From Peribacillus deserti (GTDB lineage: Bacteria > Bacillota > Bacilli > Bacillales > DSM-1321): a DNA stretch of 48,689 bases. The number at the start of each line of letters is the position of its first letter. Within the stretch, counting starts at the first letter, position 1. The position numbers and the translations under genes are program-made. Below are positions 8,026 to 15,960 of this stretch, piece after piece. Location of the stretch: NCBI RefSeq assembly GCF_016909175.1, contig NZ_JAFBFI010000021.1:1-48689 (forward strand), in the 5' to 3' direction. The notes under the pieces were generated by a model that worked only from the letters and a program-made list of their open reading frames with translations, made no database searches and was not told the DNA's origin.

Positions 8026-8403
8026 ATGAAATATATTTTAACTGTTTTTGTCGCCACTGTGTCATTATTAGGATTAGGATTACAAACTCAAGTGTTTGCA
8101 GAAACAAAAATTAAGATTGAAGATAAACATAATGAATTCTATGATGCCTTTTTAACATTATTAAACCCTTATGCGGAAAAAGAAATTAATAAGAAGTATC
8201 CCGATCGTAGCTATGGGCTGTGGAATGCAGAGATTAAAGAAGTTAAGCGAATAACTAATGGTCAAGGTCAATTTCCATTTCATTTTATAGTAAAAGTTAC
8301 ATATGATACTTACACTGGTCCCCATAATCCGCCGGAGGGTCCCGTTACGTTAACGTTTGAAGTAAAGGTAGATGGAGTCACTGTAATTGATAGTAAAGGA
8401 TAA
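8026..8403 (+). CDS. Secreted DUF3888-type protein
   Basis: About 125 residues. ATG 8026 is preferred because AGGAGGCGG lies in front of it. Cleavable signal peptide: MKYILTVFVA...QVFA, likely cut after VFA-E. The mature part has FYDAFLTLLNPYAEKEI and YTGPHNPPEGPVTLTFEV, the HNPP motif shared with the products at 9767-10249 and, loosely, 12042-12473. The DUF has no known function. It ends at a terminator shared with the convergent gene. Confidence 0.65.
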   Translation: MKYILTVFVATVSLLGLGLQTQVFAETKIKIEDKHNEFYDAFLTLLNPYAEKEINKKYPDRSYGLWNAEIKEVKRITNGQGQFPFHFIVKVTYDTYTGPHNPPEGPVTLTFEVKVDGVTVIDSKG

Positions 8404-8411
8404 AAAGAATT

Positions 8412-8434
8412 AAAGCTGCTACGGCAGCTTTTTT
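8412..8434. terminator. Terminator between convergent secreted-protein genes
   Basis: AAAGCTGC-TACG-GCAGCTTT followed by TTT. It overlaps the last codon of the leftward gene at 8433. Confidence 0.85.
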
Positions 8435-8780
8435 AACGAGTGCTCTCCTTAAATGTAACTTTTATGATTTGTTCTGTTCCTTTATCGAACGTAATGTCAA
8501 TAAAGACCCCGAATTCTTTCTTCCCGTCTCTTAACCATAATTTAAAACTCTCCGTTGAAGTGTTAACTGTACTTGTTCTTCCAAGATGGGCATAATCAAT
8601 GACTTGTGCATTCGGGTATTTCTGTTTCACTTTTTTCAAGGCATACACTCCCCATTTTGCATAGGGCGGGATGGGTTTTTGTTGTGCGTATGCAGGGTGA
8701 TTCAAGATGGGGATTGAAAATGTGGTTGTAATAAAACAACAAGAAACTAACAGTAGAACAAACATTGCAAACTTTTTCAC
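8433..8780 (-). CDS. Secreted DUF3889-type protein
   Basis: 115 residues with a signal peptide (MKKFAMFVLLLVSCCF... to about residue 32, AYA-Q). The mature part PPYAKWGVYALKKVKQKYP, VIDYAHLGR and FKLWLRDGKKEFGVFIDITF matches the pattern of DUF3889 proteins in Bacillus, which are small exported proteins with an alpha/beta fold resembling PepSY-like domains. Function unknown. It is one of five small exported proteins clustered from 8 to 12.5 kb. Confidence 0.7.
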   Translation of the reverse strand: MKKFAMFVLLLVSCCFITTTFSIPILNHPAYAQQKPIPPYAKWGVYALKKVKQKYPNAQVIDYAHLGRTSTVNTSTESFKLWLRDGKKEFGVFIDITFDKGTEQIIKVTFKESTR

Positions 8781-8840
8781 CGGTTCACCTCTCTCATATT
8801 AACTCTGGTATAATTCCAGCTCTTCCTGTTATTTAAGCTT

Positions 8841-9257
8841 TTATTCATTCAAATGTTTATAGTCTAATACATCTATTTTAAAACCATGATTACACAACAA
8901 CTTATTAAGTTTTTCACTATCACACGATGGAGATATTTTTACTTTAACTAAATCTTCTATGTAATTAAGTTCTTTTTGATCGGAAGGGACTTCGATTTTA
9001 ATATAAACAGTATAGGAATGATCCGTATTATATTTTATACATTGAATTCTTTTCCACTGCCAACCAATAAGAGCATCTTGACCATACTCCTTTATAACTC
9101 TCTGATCAATGGTTGGAAACACAATGTCTGCAACAATATCCTCCGTTGTAAAATATCCTTCCTTCTCTAATACTGAAATAGATTCAGCTGTAACCTTTTG
9201 TAAAGGCGTAAAAGCGGATAATAAAATTACTAACATGATTAAATATTGTTTAATCAC
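8841..9257 (-). CDS. Small secreted protein, DUF3888-like
   Basis: Start placed at GTG 9257 (MIKQYLIMLV...) with GAGGTGA six bases upstream; the GTG at 9266 is also open. Signal peptide to about VTAES. The mature part contains DIVFPTIDQRVIKEYGQDALIGWQWKRI, similar in layout to DUF3888 proteins but without the HNPP motif. Two Cys residues near the C-terminus could form a disulfide outside the cell. It is divergent from the lipoprotein at 9376. Confidence 0.5.
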   Translation of the reverse strand: MIKQYLIMLVILLSAFTPLQKVTAESISVLEKEGYFTTEDIVADIVFPTIDQRVIKEYGQDALIGWQWKRIQCIKYNTDHSYTVYIKIEVPSDQKELNYIEDLVKVKISPSCDSEKLNKLLCNHGFKIDVLDYKHLNE

Positions 9258-9375
9258 TAGTATCACCTCAAATATTATTCTCTCCTACTTGCTATTCATT
9301 ATTTATTCTGGGTTGCGAGAAAAACCATATGCGGATACGAGATAACTCTCTGCGTATAATAAGGAAAAACGGGGT

Positions 9376-9675
9376 GTGAGTATTTTGCAAATTCTTATTG
9401 CATTTATATGCTCTCTTTTCCTAATGTCAGGATGCGAGGGGAATCTTGAGAAATTCAACCTCCGCCCTCAAAGTTCTCTCAGTGAGGCTAAGCAAATACA
9501 AATGGACGATATTTTAGACAATGGCGGCTTATCAGTTGAATTTGAACAATTGCAAAAACTAGGGATTAAAGGGTATATGAAGGACTCCTACAACAATGTC
9601 ATTTTTTATGTTGATAATCCCAATGAAACCGCAAGAAAACGGATTGAAAAAGGGCTGATACAGATTTTCGGTTAG
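9376..9675 (+). CDS. Small lipoprotein
   Basis: 99 residues; hydrophobic leader and lipobox LMSGC with the acylated Cys about residue 20. Both GTG 9376 and TTG 9385 are possible starts. The mature part is short and unrecognised, with a C-terminal motif VIFYVDNPNETARKRIEKGL. Anchored on the outer face of the membrane by prediction. Confidence 0.6.
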   Translation: MSILQILIAFICSLFLMSGCEGNLEKFNLRPQSSLSEAKQIQMDDILDNGGLSVEFEQLQKLGIKGYMKDSYNNVIFYVDNPNETARKRIEKGLIQIFG

Positions 9676-9766
9676 TCTTTTGAATTTTCACTCCAGGATG
9701 CTGACCAATCCAACGTGAATCCATGAGGAAAGCCATAGAGATAATAATTTCTAAGGGGGATGAAAA

Positions 9767-10249
9767 ATGAAAAAAACAGTGTTGTTTTTGTACATTTGTA
9801 TTATTCTCCTATGGTTTGAAATAGGTGTTCCAGTAAATACGTCGGCATTTTTCTCTTATAGCCGTAATTCTTCTTCGCAAAAGGAAGAGAATAATTATCG
9901 AGTTCGTTCTAAATCTCTTAACGAAATTTACAGGGTTCCCTACCAATGTGATTACGTTGAATATAAATTATTTGAGAAGTCGTTAATTAACCAGTTACAG
10001 GCACCTATTTATTCTGTTCTGAGAATAGATTGGTTTAGAGGGAAAGAAAAAATTTTAGAAATAAATCAGTCTAAGAAATCAAAAGAGATTTTAAACGTAA
10101 AAGTTCAAGTAATAACTTTTCAAGGGGCTCATAATCCACCATATACAGAAGAAATCATTACTTTTAGATTTGAAGGCAATGAAATCAAACCGGTGGACTA
10201 TTTCAACAGAATTTTGCCTGAAAGTGAATATAGTAATTATAATTTGTAG
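9767..10249 (+). CDS. Secreted DUF3888-type protein
   Basis: 160 residues, signal peptide MKKTVLFLYI...NTSA, then a Ser-rich stretch and the DUF3888-like core: LFEKSLINQLQAPIY, VLRIDWFRGKEKI, and TFQGAHNPPYTEEIITFRFE. The GAHNPPY motif aligns with TGPHNPPEG of the protein at 8026-8403. Start at ATG 9767 after AAGGGGGATG. Function unknown. Confidence 0.65.
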   Translation: MKKTVLFLYICIILLWFEIGVPVNTSAFFSYSRNSSSQKEENNYRVRSKSLNEIYRVPYQCDYVEYKLFEKSLINQLQAPIYSVLRIDWFRGKEKILEINQSKKSKEILNVKVQVITFQGAHNPPYTEEIITFRFEGNEIKPVDYFNRILPESEYSNYNL

Positions 10250-10270
10250 TGCTGCTTGTAACAACTGTTG

Positions 10271-10325
10271 TTTTACACCGTATGGCTGCTTCGGCAGCCT
10301 CTATTTTTGTTTAAGAAGTATGTTA
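10271..10325 (+). repeat. Composite repeat, hairpin part
   Basis: GGCTGCTTCGGCAGCC hairpin followed by TTTTTG and a decayed palindrome 2 (AAGTATGTTAGTA). It probably acts as a terminator for the gene ending at 10249. Confidence 0.65.
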
Positions 10326-10404
10326 GTACAGAAGTAAAGGTTTCCGTCGATTTTTTGAAAGTAGTAGGAAGAGACTGAAACTGATGAAACAATACAAGAC
10401 AAAC

Positions 10405-10431
10405 AAGAATCGCTAACTGCGGTTCTTTTTT
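10405..10431 (+). terminator. Rho-independent terminator
   Basis: AAGAATCGC-TAACT-GCGGTTCTT with T6. Closely similar stem sequences recur at 16101-16122. Confidence 0.7.
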
Positions 10432-10537
10432 AATATTTTATAAGGTGATAGGAATATAATGGGTAAATGTGGAATGCTGAGATATAATGATGCTGAAAAG
10501 AGGTGTGGAGGTGTGGATGTGTGGTTAAATTTCTAAA

Positions 10538-10756
10538 ATGTTCTCTTTTACGGTCGTTGGGTTGTTACTCGTTTTTGTTTTGTTATTCAGCCTTTCACTT
10601 ATAACAGGGCATGGACTTATAGCCGAACATTACGATGAAACAAATCCGGTACCAGAAGGAAAAATCACCGTAAGCATTAAGGAGAGAATTTCAAGAAGAA
10701 TTGGGAGTAGATATCTTAATAAAGTGTTATATTTGTTGCCTGGAAAATATCTATAG
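10538..10756 (+). CDS. Short membrane-anchored ORF running into a Nudix remnant
   Basis: MFSFTVVGLLLVFVLLFSLS... gives one convincing transmembrane helix and about 45 plausible residues. From about 10674 the DNA clearly encodes a Nudix fragment in another frame, so the tail of this frame is probably not natural coding sequence. The ribosome site is weak. Most likely a fusion scar. Confidence 0.3.
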   Translation: MFSFTVVGLLLVFVLLFSLSLITGHGLIAEHYDETNPVPEGKITVSIKERISRRIGSRYLNKVLYLLPGKYL

Positions 10757-10961
10757 AATAGGTAATGAAATCGGACATGAAATTACACAAATTTATTTGG
10801 TTGAGTTTAAAGATAAAGAATTATATAACAAGGATCTATTTACTGTAACAGAAGGAGATAGAATTACTTGTGCTAAATGGATTAATAAAAAAGAGATACT
10901 TAATGGAAATAAGGTTCTTTACCCTGATGGTTTAACTGATTTATTAAGTGAAAAAATGTGA
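10674..10961 (+). pseudogene. Truncated Nudix hydrolase (C-terminal part)
   Basis: The frame starting at 10674 reads ALRREFQEELGVD, the second half of a Nudix box (RE-U-x-EE-x-G-U), then ENIYRIGNEIGHEITQIYLVEFKD and LFTVTEGDRITCAKWI, a normal Nudix C-terminus. The N-terminal half is gone: an in-frame TAA lies directly upstream and no start precedes the box. The remnant cannot bind metal properly because the first part of the Nudix box is missing. Confidence 0.75.
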
Positions 10962-10963
10962 CT

Positions 10964-11065
10964 CTTTATTTAAGTAACAGGGGGAGTTAATCCAGGAGGA
11001 ATTGCTGCCCTTTTTTGCTGTACTCATTATTGGACTAAGGGGTCAGTTTAGTATATCAAGAAGTA
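10964..11065 (+). repeat. Composite palindromic repeat, diverged
   Basis: AAGTAACAGGGGGAGTTAAT, a GCTGCCC-T6 stretch, then GGACTAAGGGGTCAGTTTAGT. Order and spacing follow the family, but the arms are degenerate. Confidence 0.6.
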
Positions 11066-11241
11066 TCGTCAGTTTTTATGTGGACTTTTAACTCTAAGTA
11101 AAAAAATGTTCACAAACACGCTTTGGGAACTTTTATCTACTTTACTCCAGTCCGTAAAATATTTTTTGTAAAGTTCATTATTATTTATATTTTTAGGATG
11201 CTGAGAATCTTGTTACAAAAATATACATAAGGAGTTTAGCA

Positions 11242-11760
11242 ATGGAAAAGTGGGATTTATATGATAAGCATCGTAATAAAATAGAGAAACAAATAACTCG
11301 TGGAGATGAAATGACATCAGACGAGTTTCATTTAGTAGTGCACGTATGTATATTTAATTCAAAAGGAGAGATGCTCATTCAAAAGCGTCAGCCCTTTAAG
11401 CAAGGATGGTCGAACCTTTGGGATATCACTTGTGGTGGTAGTGCGGTTGCAGGCAATACAAGTCAGCAGGCTGCTTCAAGAGAGTTATTCGAGGAGTTGG
11501 GGATTCATTATAACTTTGAAAAGATACGTCCACAATTTACTATTAACTTTGAACGTGGCTTTGATGATTATTATTTAATTGAATATGATTTTGATTTGAA
11601 TGAATTGACGTTACAGACTGAAGAGGTACAAGCAGCCAAATGGGCTTCTAAAGAGGAAATCTTAAAGCTAATCGAACTAAGAAAATTTATACCTTATTAT
11701 GAGAGTATCATTGCGTTTCTTTTTGAGAGTCGACATCATTATGGCTCTGTTCGTCTTTAA
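11242..11760 (+). CDS. Nudix hydrolase (IDI/YfcD-like)
   Basis: 172 residues beginning MEKWDLYDKHRNK, the typical start of the cytosolic Nudix group related to isopentenyl-diphosphate isomerase. The Nudix box is GSAVAGNTSQQAASRELFEE followed by LGI; all catalytic Glu residues of REUxEExGU are present, but the first Glu of the box is Asn. A YfcD-like role in hydrolysing a nucleoside- or prenyl-type diphosphate is possible; the substrate is unknown. ATG 11242 after AAGGAG. A terminator follows at 11837. Confidence 0.85.
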   Translation: MEKWDLYDKHRNKIEKQITRGDEMTSDEFHLVVHVCIFNSKGEMLIQKRQPFKQGWSNLWDITCGGSAVAGNTSQQAASRELFEELGIHYNFEKIRPQFTINFERGFDDYYLIEYDFDLNELTLQTEEVQAAKWASKEEILKLIELRKFIPYYESIIAFLFESRHHYGSVRL

Positions 11761-11836
11761 ATGAATCGTGCAAGGACTCAAACATATTCATTCAATAAGA
11801 CATTTCCAAGTAAAAGCCTGGAAACGTACTAAAAGG

Positions 11837-11872
11837 ACACGAACACCGTTAAATCAGTGTTTCGTGGCTTTT
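11837..11872 (+). terminator. Terminator of the Nudix gene
   Basis: ACACGAACAC ... GTGTTTCGTGG arms around a 10-base loop, then a T-rich tail. Confidence 0.75.
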
Positions 11873-11942
11873 CTTAAAGAACATTGCTTATGCGTCTTTT
11901 TAAACGCATTTAAGGATTTAAGTTTAAAAAGATGTAAAAAAG

Positions 11943-12020
11943 ATTGTGAAGTATTGTACTTAAAGTAACGGGTGCCTTAGTTGAAAAAAGAAGGTTGTGC
12001 TGGCAGCTTTTTTTGTAGTT
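11943..12020 (+). repeat. Composite palindromic repeat
   Basis: TTGTGAAGTATTGTACTTAA lead-in, AGTAACGGGTGCCTTAGTT, then a GCTGGCAGC T-run region, which also fits as terminator sequence next to the leftward gene ending at 12042. Confidence 0.75.
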
Positions 12021-12041
12021 GACCCATTATGTGCAATATAT

Positions 12042-12473
12042 TTATTGCCTTATAATATGTTTCCAGTTAGGCGGAAGATCATAAGTTTTTATGTGATCAA
12101 ACTTAATAAGTTTAACTAATTTCGGTATTGTAGGGTCAATCTTATATACCAACTGATCTTTACCCACTGAAAGATGGGGACCTACTGCCGGTACTACTTC
12201 GAGTGTATATAGAAAGTGAAATGAACGTAATCCGCCAATTCTCTGAACTTGTATCACTTTAATTTCATACGGATAAACAGTAGGATCTATCGTTAATATT
12301 TTTGAGTAGTATTTTTTAATTGAATGTTCAATTGGTAATAAAAGCATTAATGTATCTTGATACTGAAGCTCTCTAGAATCTTGACTGGTATCAATATATT
12401 CTGCTTTGATAGCAAGTTGAAACGAAAAGATTAGCGATCCTAATAAAGTGAAAACAACTAACTTTTTAATCAT
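12042..12473 (-). CDS. Secreted DUF3888-like protein
   Basis: 143 residues; signal peptide MIKKLVVFTLLGSLIF...AIKA-E. The mature part LQYQDTLMLLLPIEHSIKKYY and VVPAVGPHLSVGKDQLVYKI follows the DUF3888 arrangement, with GPH in place of the usual GPHNPP. Function unknown. It is the last member of the cluster of small exported proteins that begins near 8 kb. Confidence 0.55.
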   Translation of the reverse strand: MIKKLVVFTLLGSLIFSFQLAIKAEYIDTSQDSRELQYQDTLMLLLPIEHSIKKYYSKILTIDPTVYPYEIKVIQVQRIGGLRSFHFLYTLEVVPAVGPHLSVGKDQLVYKIDPTIPKLVKLIKFDHIKTYDLPPNWKHIIRQ

Positions 12474-12636
12474 AAAATACCTCTGAAAGTGTAATTTTAT
12501 AGTTAGTTTCCCAAGTAGAAAATAAACAATACTGTTTCTGGCATTTAATTGATGTAGGTTTTGGCAGTATGTTTATTAATCTTTATGAATCATTATTTAA
12601 GGGTAAACCTGTATACATACTAATATTTATTCACTT

Positions 12637-12690
12637 TTGTGAAGCAATGCTTACTGCATTAACGGGGCAGGTTAGTGGAATAAGGAATTA
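12637..12690 (+). repeat. Composite repeat, lead-in fused to palindrome 2
   Basis: TTTGTGAAGCAATGC lead-in is followed directly by ATTAACGGGGCAGGTTAGT and GGAATAAGGA, so the internal palindrome 1 and hairpin appear to be deleted. Confidence 0.7.
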
Positions 12691-12696
12691 ACCCTG

Positions 12697-13020
12697 TTAC
12701 GTATGTTTTTTCCCCCAGTCACACATAGTTTTTGTTATAGGAAGCAAAGATACCCCTTTATCGCTTAAAGAATATTCAACTTTTGGTGGGATTTGAGAAT
12801 ATTCCTGACGTATTATTAATTGTTCTTTTTCTAATTCTTTCAGTTGCTTGCTTAACATTTTATGTGTAATCCCATTAATGGCTTTTTTTAGTTCATTATA
12901 TCGCATCACTTTATTTCGTCCTAAAAAGAAAATAATTAACATCTTCCATTTTCCACTCATAATGGAGAGGGTATATTCGAAGGATTCCAATCCTTTGAAA
13001 TCTTCATTGCTCTCGTTCAT
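12697..13020 (-). CDS. HxlR-family winged-helix regulator, no N-terminal sensor Cys
   Basis: 107 residues: SGKWKMLIIFFLG, ITHKMLSKQLKELEKEQLI and PPKVEYSLSDKG are the HxlR signatures. The position of the redox Cys ten residues before GKWK is Glu here, so control through that Cys is excluded; one Cys remains at the C-terminus (MCDWG). Start ATG 13020 after GGAGAG. Divergent from the NmrA-like reductase, with a strong dyad at 13040-13068 between them. Inferred repressor of that gene. Confidence 0.85.
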   Translation of the reverse strand: MNESNEDFKGLESFEYTLSIMSGKWKMLIIFFLGRNKVMRYNELKKAINGITHKMLSKQLKELEKEQLIIRQEYSQIPPKVEYSLSDKGVSLLPITKTMCDWGKKHT

Positions 13021-13039
13021 TCTAATACTCTCCTTTTGG

Positions 13040-13068
13040 ATAGTAACTCACTAAAAAGTGCATACTAT
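13040..13068. promoter_or_regulatory. Candidate HxlR operator, ATAGTA-N17-TACTAT
   Basis: ATAGTA and TACTAT arms with nested CACT-AAAA-AGTG form a near-perfect dyad 20-48 bp upstream of the HxlR start. Half-sites and N17 spacing equal those at 5736-5764. Confidence 0.65.
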
Positions 13069-13140
13069 TTTTTAATCACATTATATACTATCCTATGATT
13101 ATTACTACATCAATAAATTTCGTAACAAAGGAGTTTTAAA

Positions 13141-14061
13141 ATGAATAATAAGCAAAAAGTAATATTAGTCACAGGTGCAACAGGTTTACAAGGAGGTTCT
13201 GTGGCACGGGAAGCATTAAAACAGGGATTTCAAGTTCGTATTTTAGTTAGAGATATAAACTCTTCTAAAGCCCAAACACTTATTCAAAGTGGGGCAGAAG
13301 CTGTGGAGGGCGATTTTAATAATCCGTCTTCTTTGGAAAGAGCCATGCAAAACGCAGATGCGGTATTTTCCATGACAAACCCTGCCAAACCAGGTATGGA
13401 TAGTGAGCGACAGCAGGGATATGCATTAATTCAATCTGCATTAAACAGTGGAGTTCAACAGTTTGTTCACACCTCCGTTGCCCGTGCAGGTACACACACT
13501 GATTTTCCACGATGGGAGTCAAATTATTGGTCTAAACAGTATTGGACAGATAAATGGGAAGTAGAGGAAGCTATTCGTACAGCGGGATTTTCATCATGGA
13601 CTATACTTAAACCAGCCTTTATGATGGATAATTTTCTCAATTCTGAACATCGTAAGGTTTTGTTTCCTCATTTCCAACAAGGTGAACTAAAAACGGCTAT
13701 GCTTCCCGATACACGATTAGATTTTATTACAGCAGATGATGTAGCTACTTTTGCTTGTGCCGCATTTAATAATCCAGAGAAATTCAATGAAAAAAATATT
13801 GAGTTAGCCTCAGAGTCCCTAACAATGAATGAGGTAGCCGCTATACTCTCTAATGTAACGGGAAAAAGGCTTACAGTGTATTCGCTTAGTCCTGACGAAG
13901 CAGTAAACCAAGGTATCTTTTCAGGGGTGGTACAATCCCAAGAATGGAATAACGAAGTGGGATACAATGTAGATATTGATTCGTTAAAAACTTATAATAT
14001 CAAATTAACCCCGTTTAAAGAATGGGCAGAGAAATATAAAGACAAGATTAATATCGGTTAG
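13141..14061 (+). CDS. NmrA-like NAD(P)-binding oxidoreductase
   Basis: 306 residues of the atypical short-chain dehydrogenase group. The Rossmann motif TGATGLQGG lies at residues 10-18, followed by VRDINSS as NADP-binding loop and VFSMTNP. KPAFMMDNF and DFITADDVA are typical of NmrA/HSCARG-like quinone or flavin reductases and NADPH sensors. Start ATG 13141 after AAAGGAG. HxlR/NmrA-like divergent pairs commonly answer to electrophiles or quinones; that role is inference here. Confidence 0.85.
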   Translation: MNNKQKVILVTGATGLQGGSVAREALKQGFQVRILVRDINSSKAQTLIQSGAEAVEGDFNNPSSLERAMQNADAVFSMTNPAKPGMDSERQQGYALIQSALNSGVQQFVHTSVARAGTHTDFPRWESNYWSKQYWTDKWEVEEAIRTAGFSSWTILKPAFMMDNFLNSEHRKVLFPHFQQGELKTAMLPDTRLDFITADDVATFACAAFNNPEKFNEKNIELASESLTMNEVAAILSNVTGKRLTVYSLSPDEAVNQGIFSGVVQSQEWNNEVGYNVDIDSLKTYNIKLTPFKEWAEKYKDKINIG

Positions 14062-14122
14062 TCCCTGAAAGTATTAAAGTAATATTTCCATAAGTAACCT
14101 ACTGGAAAACACAATAACACGC

Positions 14123-14160
14123 AAAATCCTCATCATAAAACAAAAAGATGAGGATTTTTC
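14123..14160 (+). terminator. Terminator of the NmrA-like gene
   Basis: 12-bp perfect arms AAAATCCTCATC/GATGAGGATTTT with T5. Confidence 0.9.
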
Positions 14161-14202
14161 TTATACGGTTTAATATATTATGTTTTGTTATTTGGGACAG
14201 TT

Positions 14203-14240
14203 ACTAAGCTAACGGGTGCTTTAGCAAAATAAGGAATAAA
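14203..14240 (+). repeat. Composite repeat, palindrome 1
   Basis: TACTAAGCTAACGGGTGC then TTTAGCAAAATAAGGAA. A long terminator-like hairpin follows at 14244. Confidence 0.65.
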
Positions 14241-14243
14241 AAT

Positions 14244-14300
14244 AAAGAGCCTAAGATATGCAAGGTTTTATGCACTACTTGCGTATATCGGCTCTTTTTA
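14244..14300 (+). terminator. Long terminator-like hairpin
   Basis: AAAGAGCC...GGCTCTTT outer arms and GATATGCAAG/CTTGCGTATATC inner arms, then T-run. No plus-strand gene ends directly before it. Confidence 0.6.
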
Positions 14301-14526
14301 CATTCAAAAAACATTCTGCCGTTTATAGCATTTTTTAATTGCCAAATACAAAACAATACTAGTTGTTGCATATTTCGAGCATTATTAGCACTACAAGTGG
14401 CTTTACTTCACTACCATGAAAATTAAATTCTGCCACTTTAGAAAAATGGCCATACTTAAATAGACGCAGCTCAGTCAGTTTTTTAAAAAAGGAGAGCGTC
14501 TTATTAGTCAATTGTTTTTTAAAATA

Positions 14527-15744
14527 CTAGGATGCTTCCGAAATGGTTACGGTGAATCCCAGGTTCTCAAGTCTCCGGACTGAATGCCGAACAATAGAAG
14601 CCTGTCTCTGTTTGTCAAAGTAATCTTCGCCTAGGTCAACGTACATTTCTTTTCTGGTAAGAAGGTAATACGCGATTCGTAACATCGCGTGGGCAACGAC
14701 AATGGCTGCACGTTTCTTACCTTTTCGACCGGCTGTCCGTCTGTAAAGGGCACCCAGGTAATTTTTCGAACCCCTGACTGATTGAGCTGCTTCTGTTAAT
14801 ACTGAACGAAGATACTTATTGCCTTTTTTGGCTCTCGCAGATTTCCTTTTTCCAGCACTTTCATTGTGGCCCGGTACTAGGGCAGCCCAAGAACATAAGT
14901 GTGCGGCACTAGGGAACTGCGTTCCAACATCGGGACCAATCTCAGCGAGGATCTGTTCGGCCATCCTTTTAGCTATGCCAGGAATGGAATCGAGCCGTTC
15001 AATATCTTCCTCATAGAAACTTACCCTCTCTGAAATCTCGTTATCCAGCAGTTCAATTTGGTCAGTAAGGAAGTCAATATGCGTTAGTATTGTCTTTAAC
15101 ATAAGCCGTTGGTGAGAGTTTACATATCCTTTTAGTGCAAGCACAAGTTCATCTTTCTTCCGTTTCATTGTGCGTCGAGCCAAGTTTGATAGTTTTACAG
15201 GATCGTCCTCGCCATCCGCGATAGCACGAAGCATGTCCTTTGCAGAAACACCCATGATATCGGAAACTACCGATCCTAGTTTAATATTCGCCCCTTCAAG
15301 CACCTTTTGAATCCGGTTGTGCTGCCTAGCACGTTCCTCGATAATGCTTCTACGATAACGAACAAGTTCTCTTAGTTCTCGTTGGGTCCGGTTGGGGATG
15401 AAACTGGCTTTTAAAAGTCCATGCCTCAGAAGTTGGGCTATCCATTCTGCATCCTTTACATCGGTCTTGCGACCCGGAAGGGACTTCATGTGTTGGGCAT
15501 TGACGACAAGGAATTCTATTCCTTCAGCTTCCAAAAGGTTAACCACAGGCTTCCAGTAAACGCTTGTGCTTTCCATTGCGACGTGGCTGCATCCTTGTTC
15601 CTTAATCCAATCGATTAACTCTAAGAGAAAAACAGTTTTAGTAGAAAACGTCCGAACCTCCTTTCCTTTAGATGTCATGATGCAGGCAGTAATATTGTCC
15701 TTATGGACATCCAACCCACAGGCTCTTTCAATGATTACATCCAA
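14527..15744 (-). CDS. IS110-family DEDD transposase (bridge-RNA-guided recombinase type)
   Basis: 405 residues, full length for the family. The N-terminal RuvC-like domain has the DEDD tetrad D12 (GLDVHKD), E58 (AMESTSVYW), D95 and D98 (KTDVKDAEWIA). The middle is helical. The C-terminal Transposase_20 domain has LDSIPGIAKRMAEQILAEIG, a helix-hairpin-helix-like segment, and the likely catalytic Ser296 in GHNESAGKRKS. IS110 enzymes carry out strand exchange at a core dinucleotide chosen by a bridge RNA from the element's non-coding end. Reading frame is intact, so the element may be active. Confidence 0.95.
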   Translation of the reverse strand: MDVIIERACGLDVHKDNITACIMTSKGKEVRTFSTKTVFLLELIDWIKEQGCSHVAMESTSVYWKPVVNLLEAEGIEFLVVNAQHMKSLPGRKTDVKDAEWIAQLLRHGLLKASFIPNRTQRELRELVRYRRSIIEERARQHNRIQKVLEGANIKLGSVVSDIMGVSAKDMLRAIADGEDDPVKLSNLARRTMKRKKDELVLALKGYVNSHQRLMLKTILTHIDFLTDQIELLDNEISERVSFYEEDIERLDSIPGIAKRMAEQILAEIGPDVGTQFPSAAHLCSWAALVPGHNESAGKRKSARAKKGNKYLRSVLTEAAQSVRGSKNYLGALYRRTAGRKGKKRAAIVVAHAMLRIAYYLLTRKEMYVDLGEDYFDKQRQASIVRHSVRRLENLGFTVTISEAS

Positions 15745-15778
15745 TGAACTCTTCCTTTCAAGGCTTGTTAAAATGGAG

Positions 15779-15960
15779 GCTGGTGCAGCAACCAGAATTA
15801 GGATTAATCTACCATGAGTGCTTCCCGCAAGGGAGCGACAGTCGGTGGTGCACCGTGGTCGTTGGAGTCAGACTAACGGATGGGCTCAATGGCACCATAG
15901 TGTATCGACCTTCCTCTCCTGCCCTAGAAACAGTATGGACGGCTTGGGAACATTTTCATT
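15779..15960 (-). ncRNA. Predicted IS110 bridge RNA in the left end
   Basis: The 254-bp non-coding DNA upstream of the transposase is where IS110-group elements encode the bridge RNA. Segment 15779-15901 is about 90% identical to 16746-16870 in the transposase-less relic, far better conserved than their flanks. A hairpin GC-U-UCCC/GGGAGC here is GC-U-ACCC/GGGUGC in the relic, so a U-A pair has changed to A-U, which supports RNA structure. GGTG...CACC is a second stem. Bases 15872-15882 (ACTAACGGATG on the plus strand; CAUCCGUUAGU in the RNA) complement the repeat ACTAACGGGTG with one G.U pair. Confidence 0.65.

Noticed and set aside
11768-11968. 66-codon open frame over the Nudix terminator
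   Set aside because: It translates a terminator hairpin and repeat lead-in; no ribosome site.
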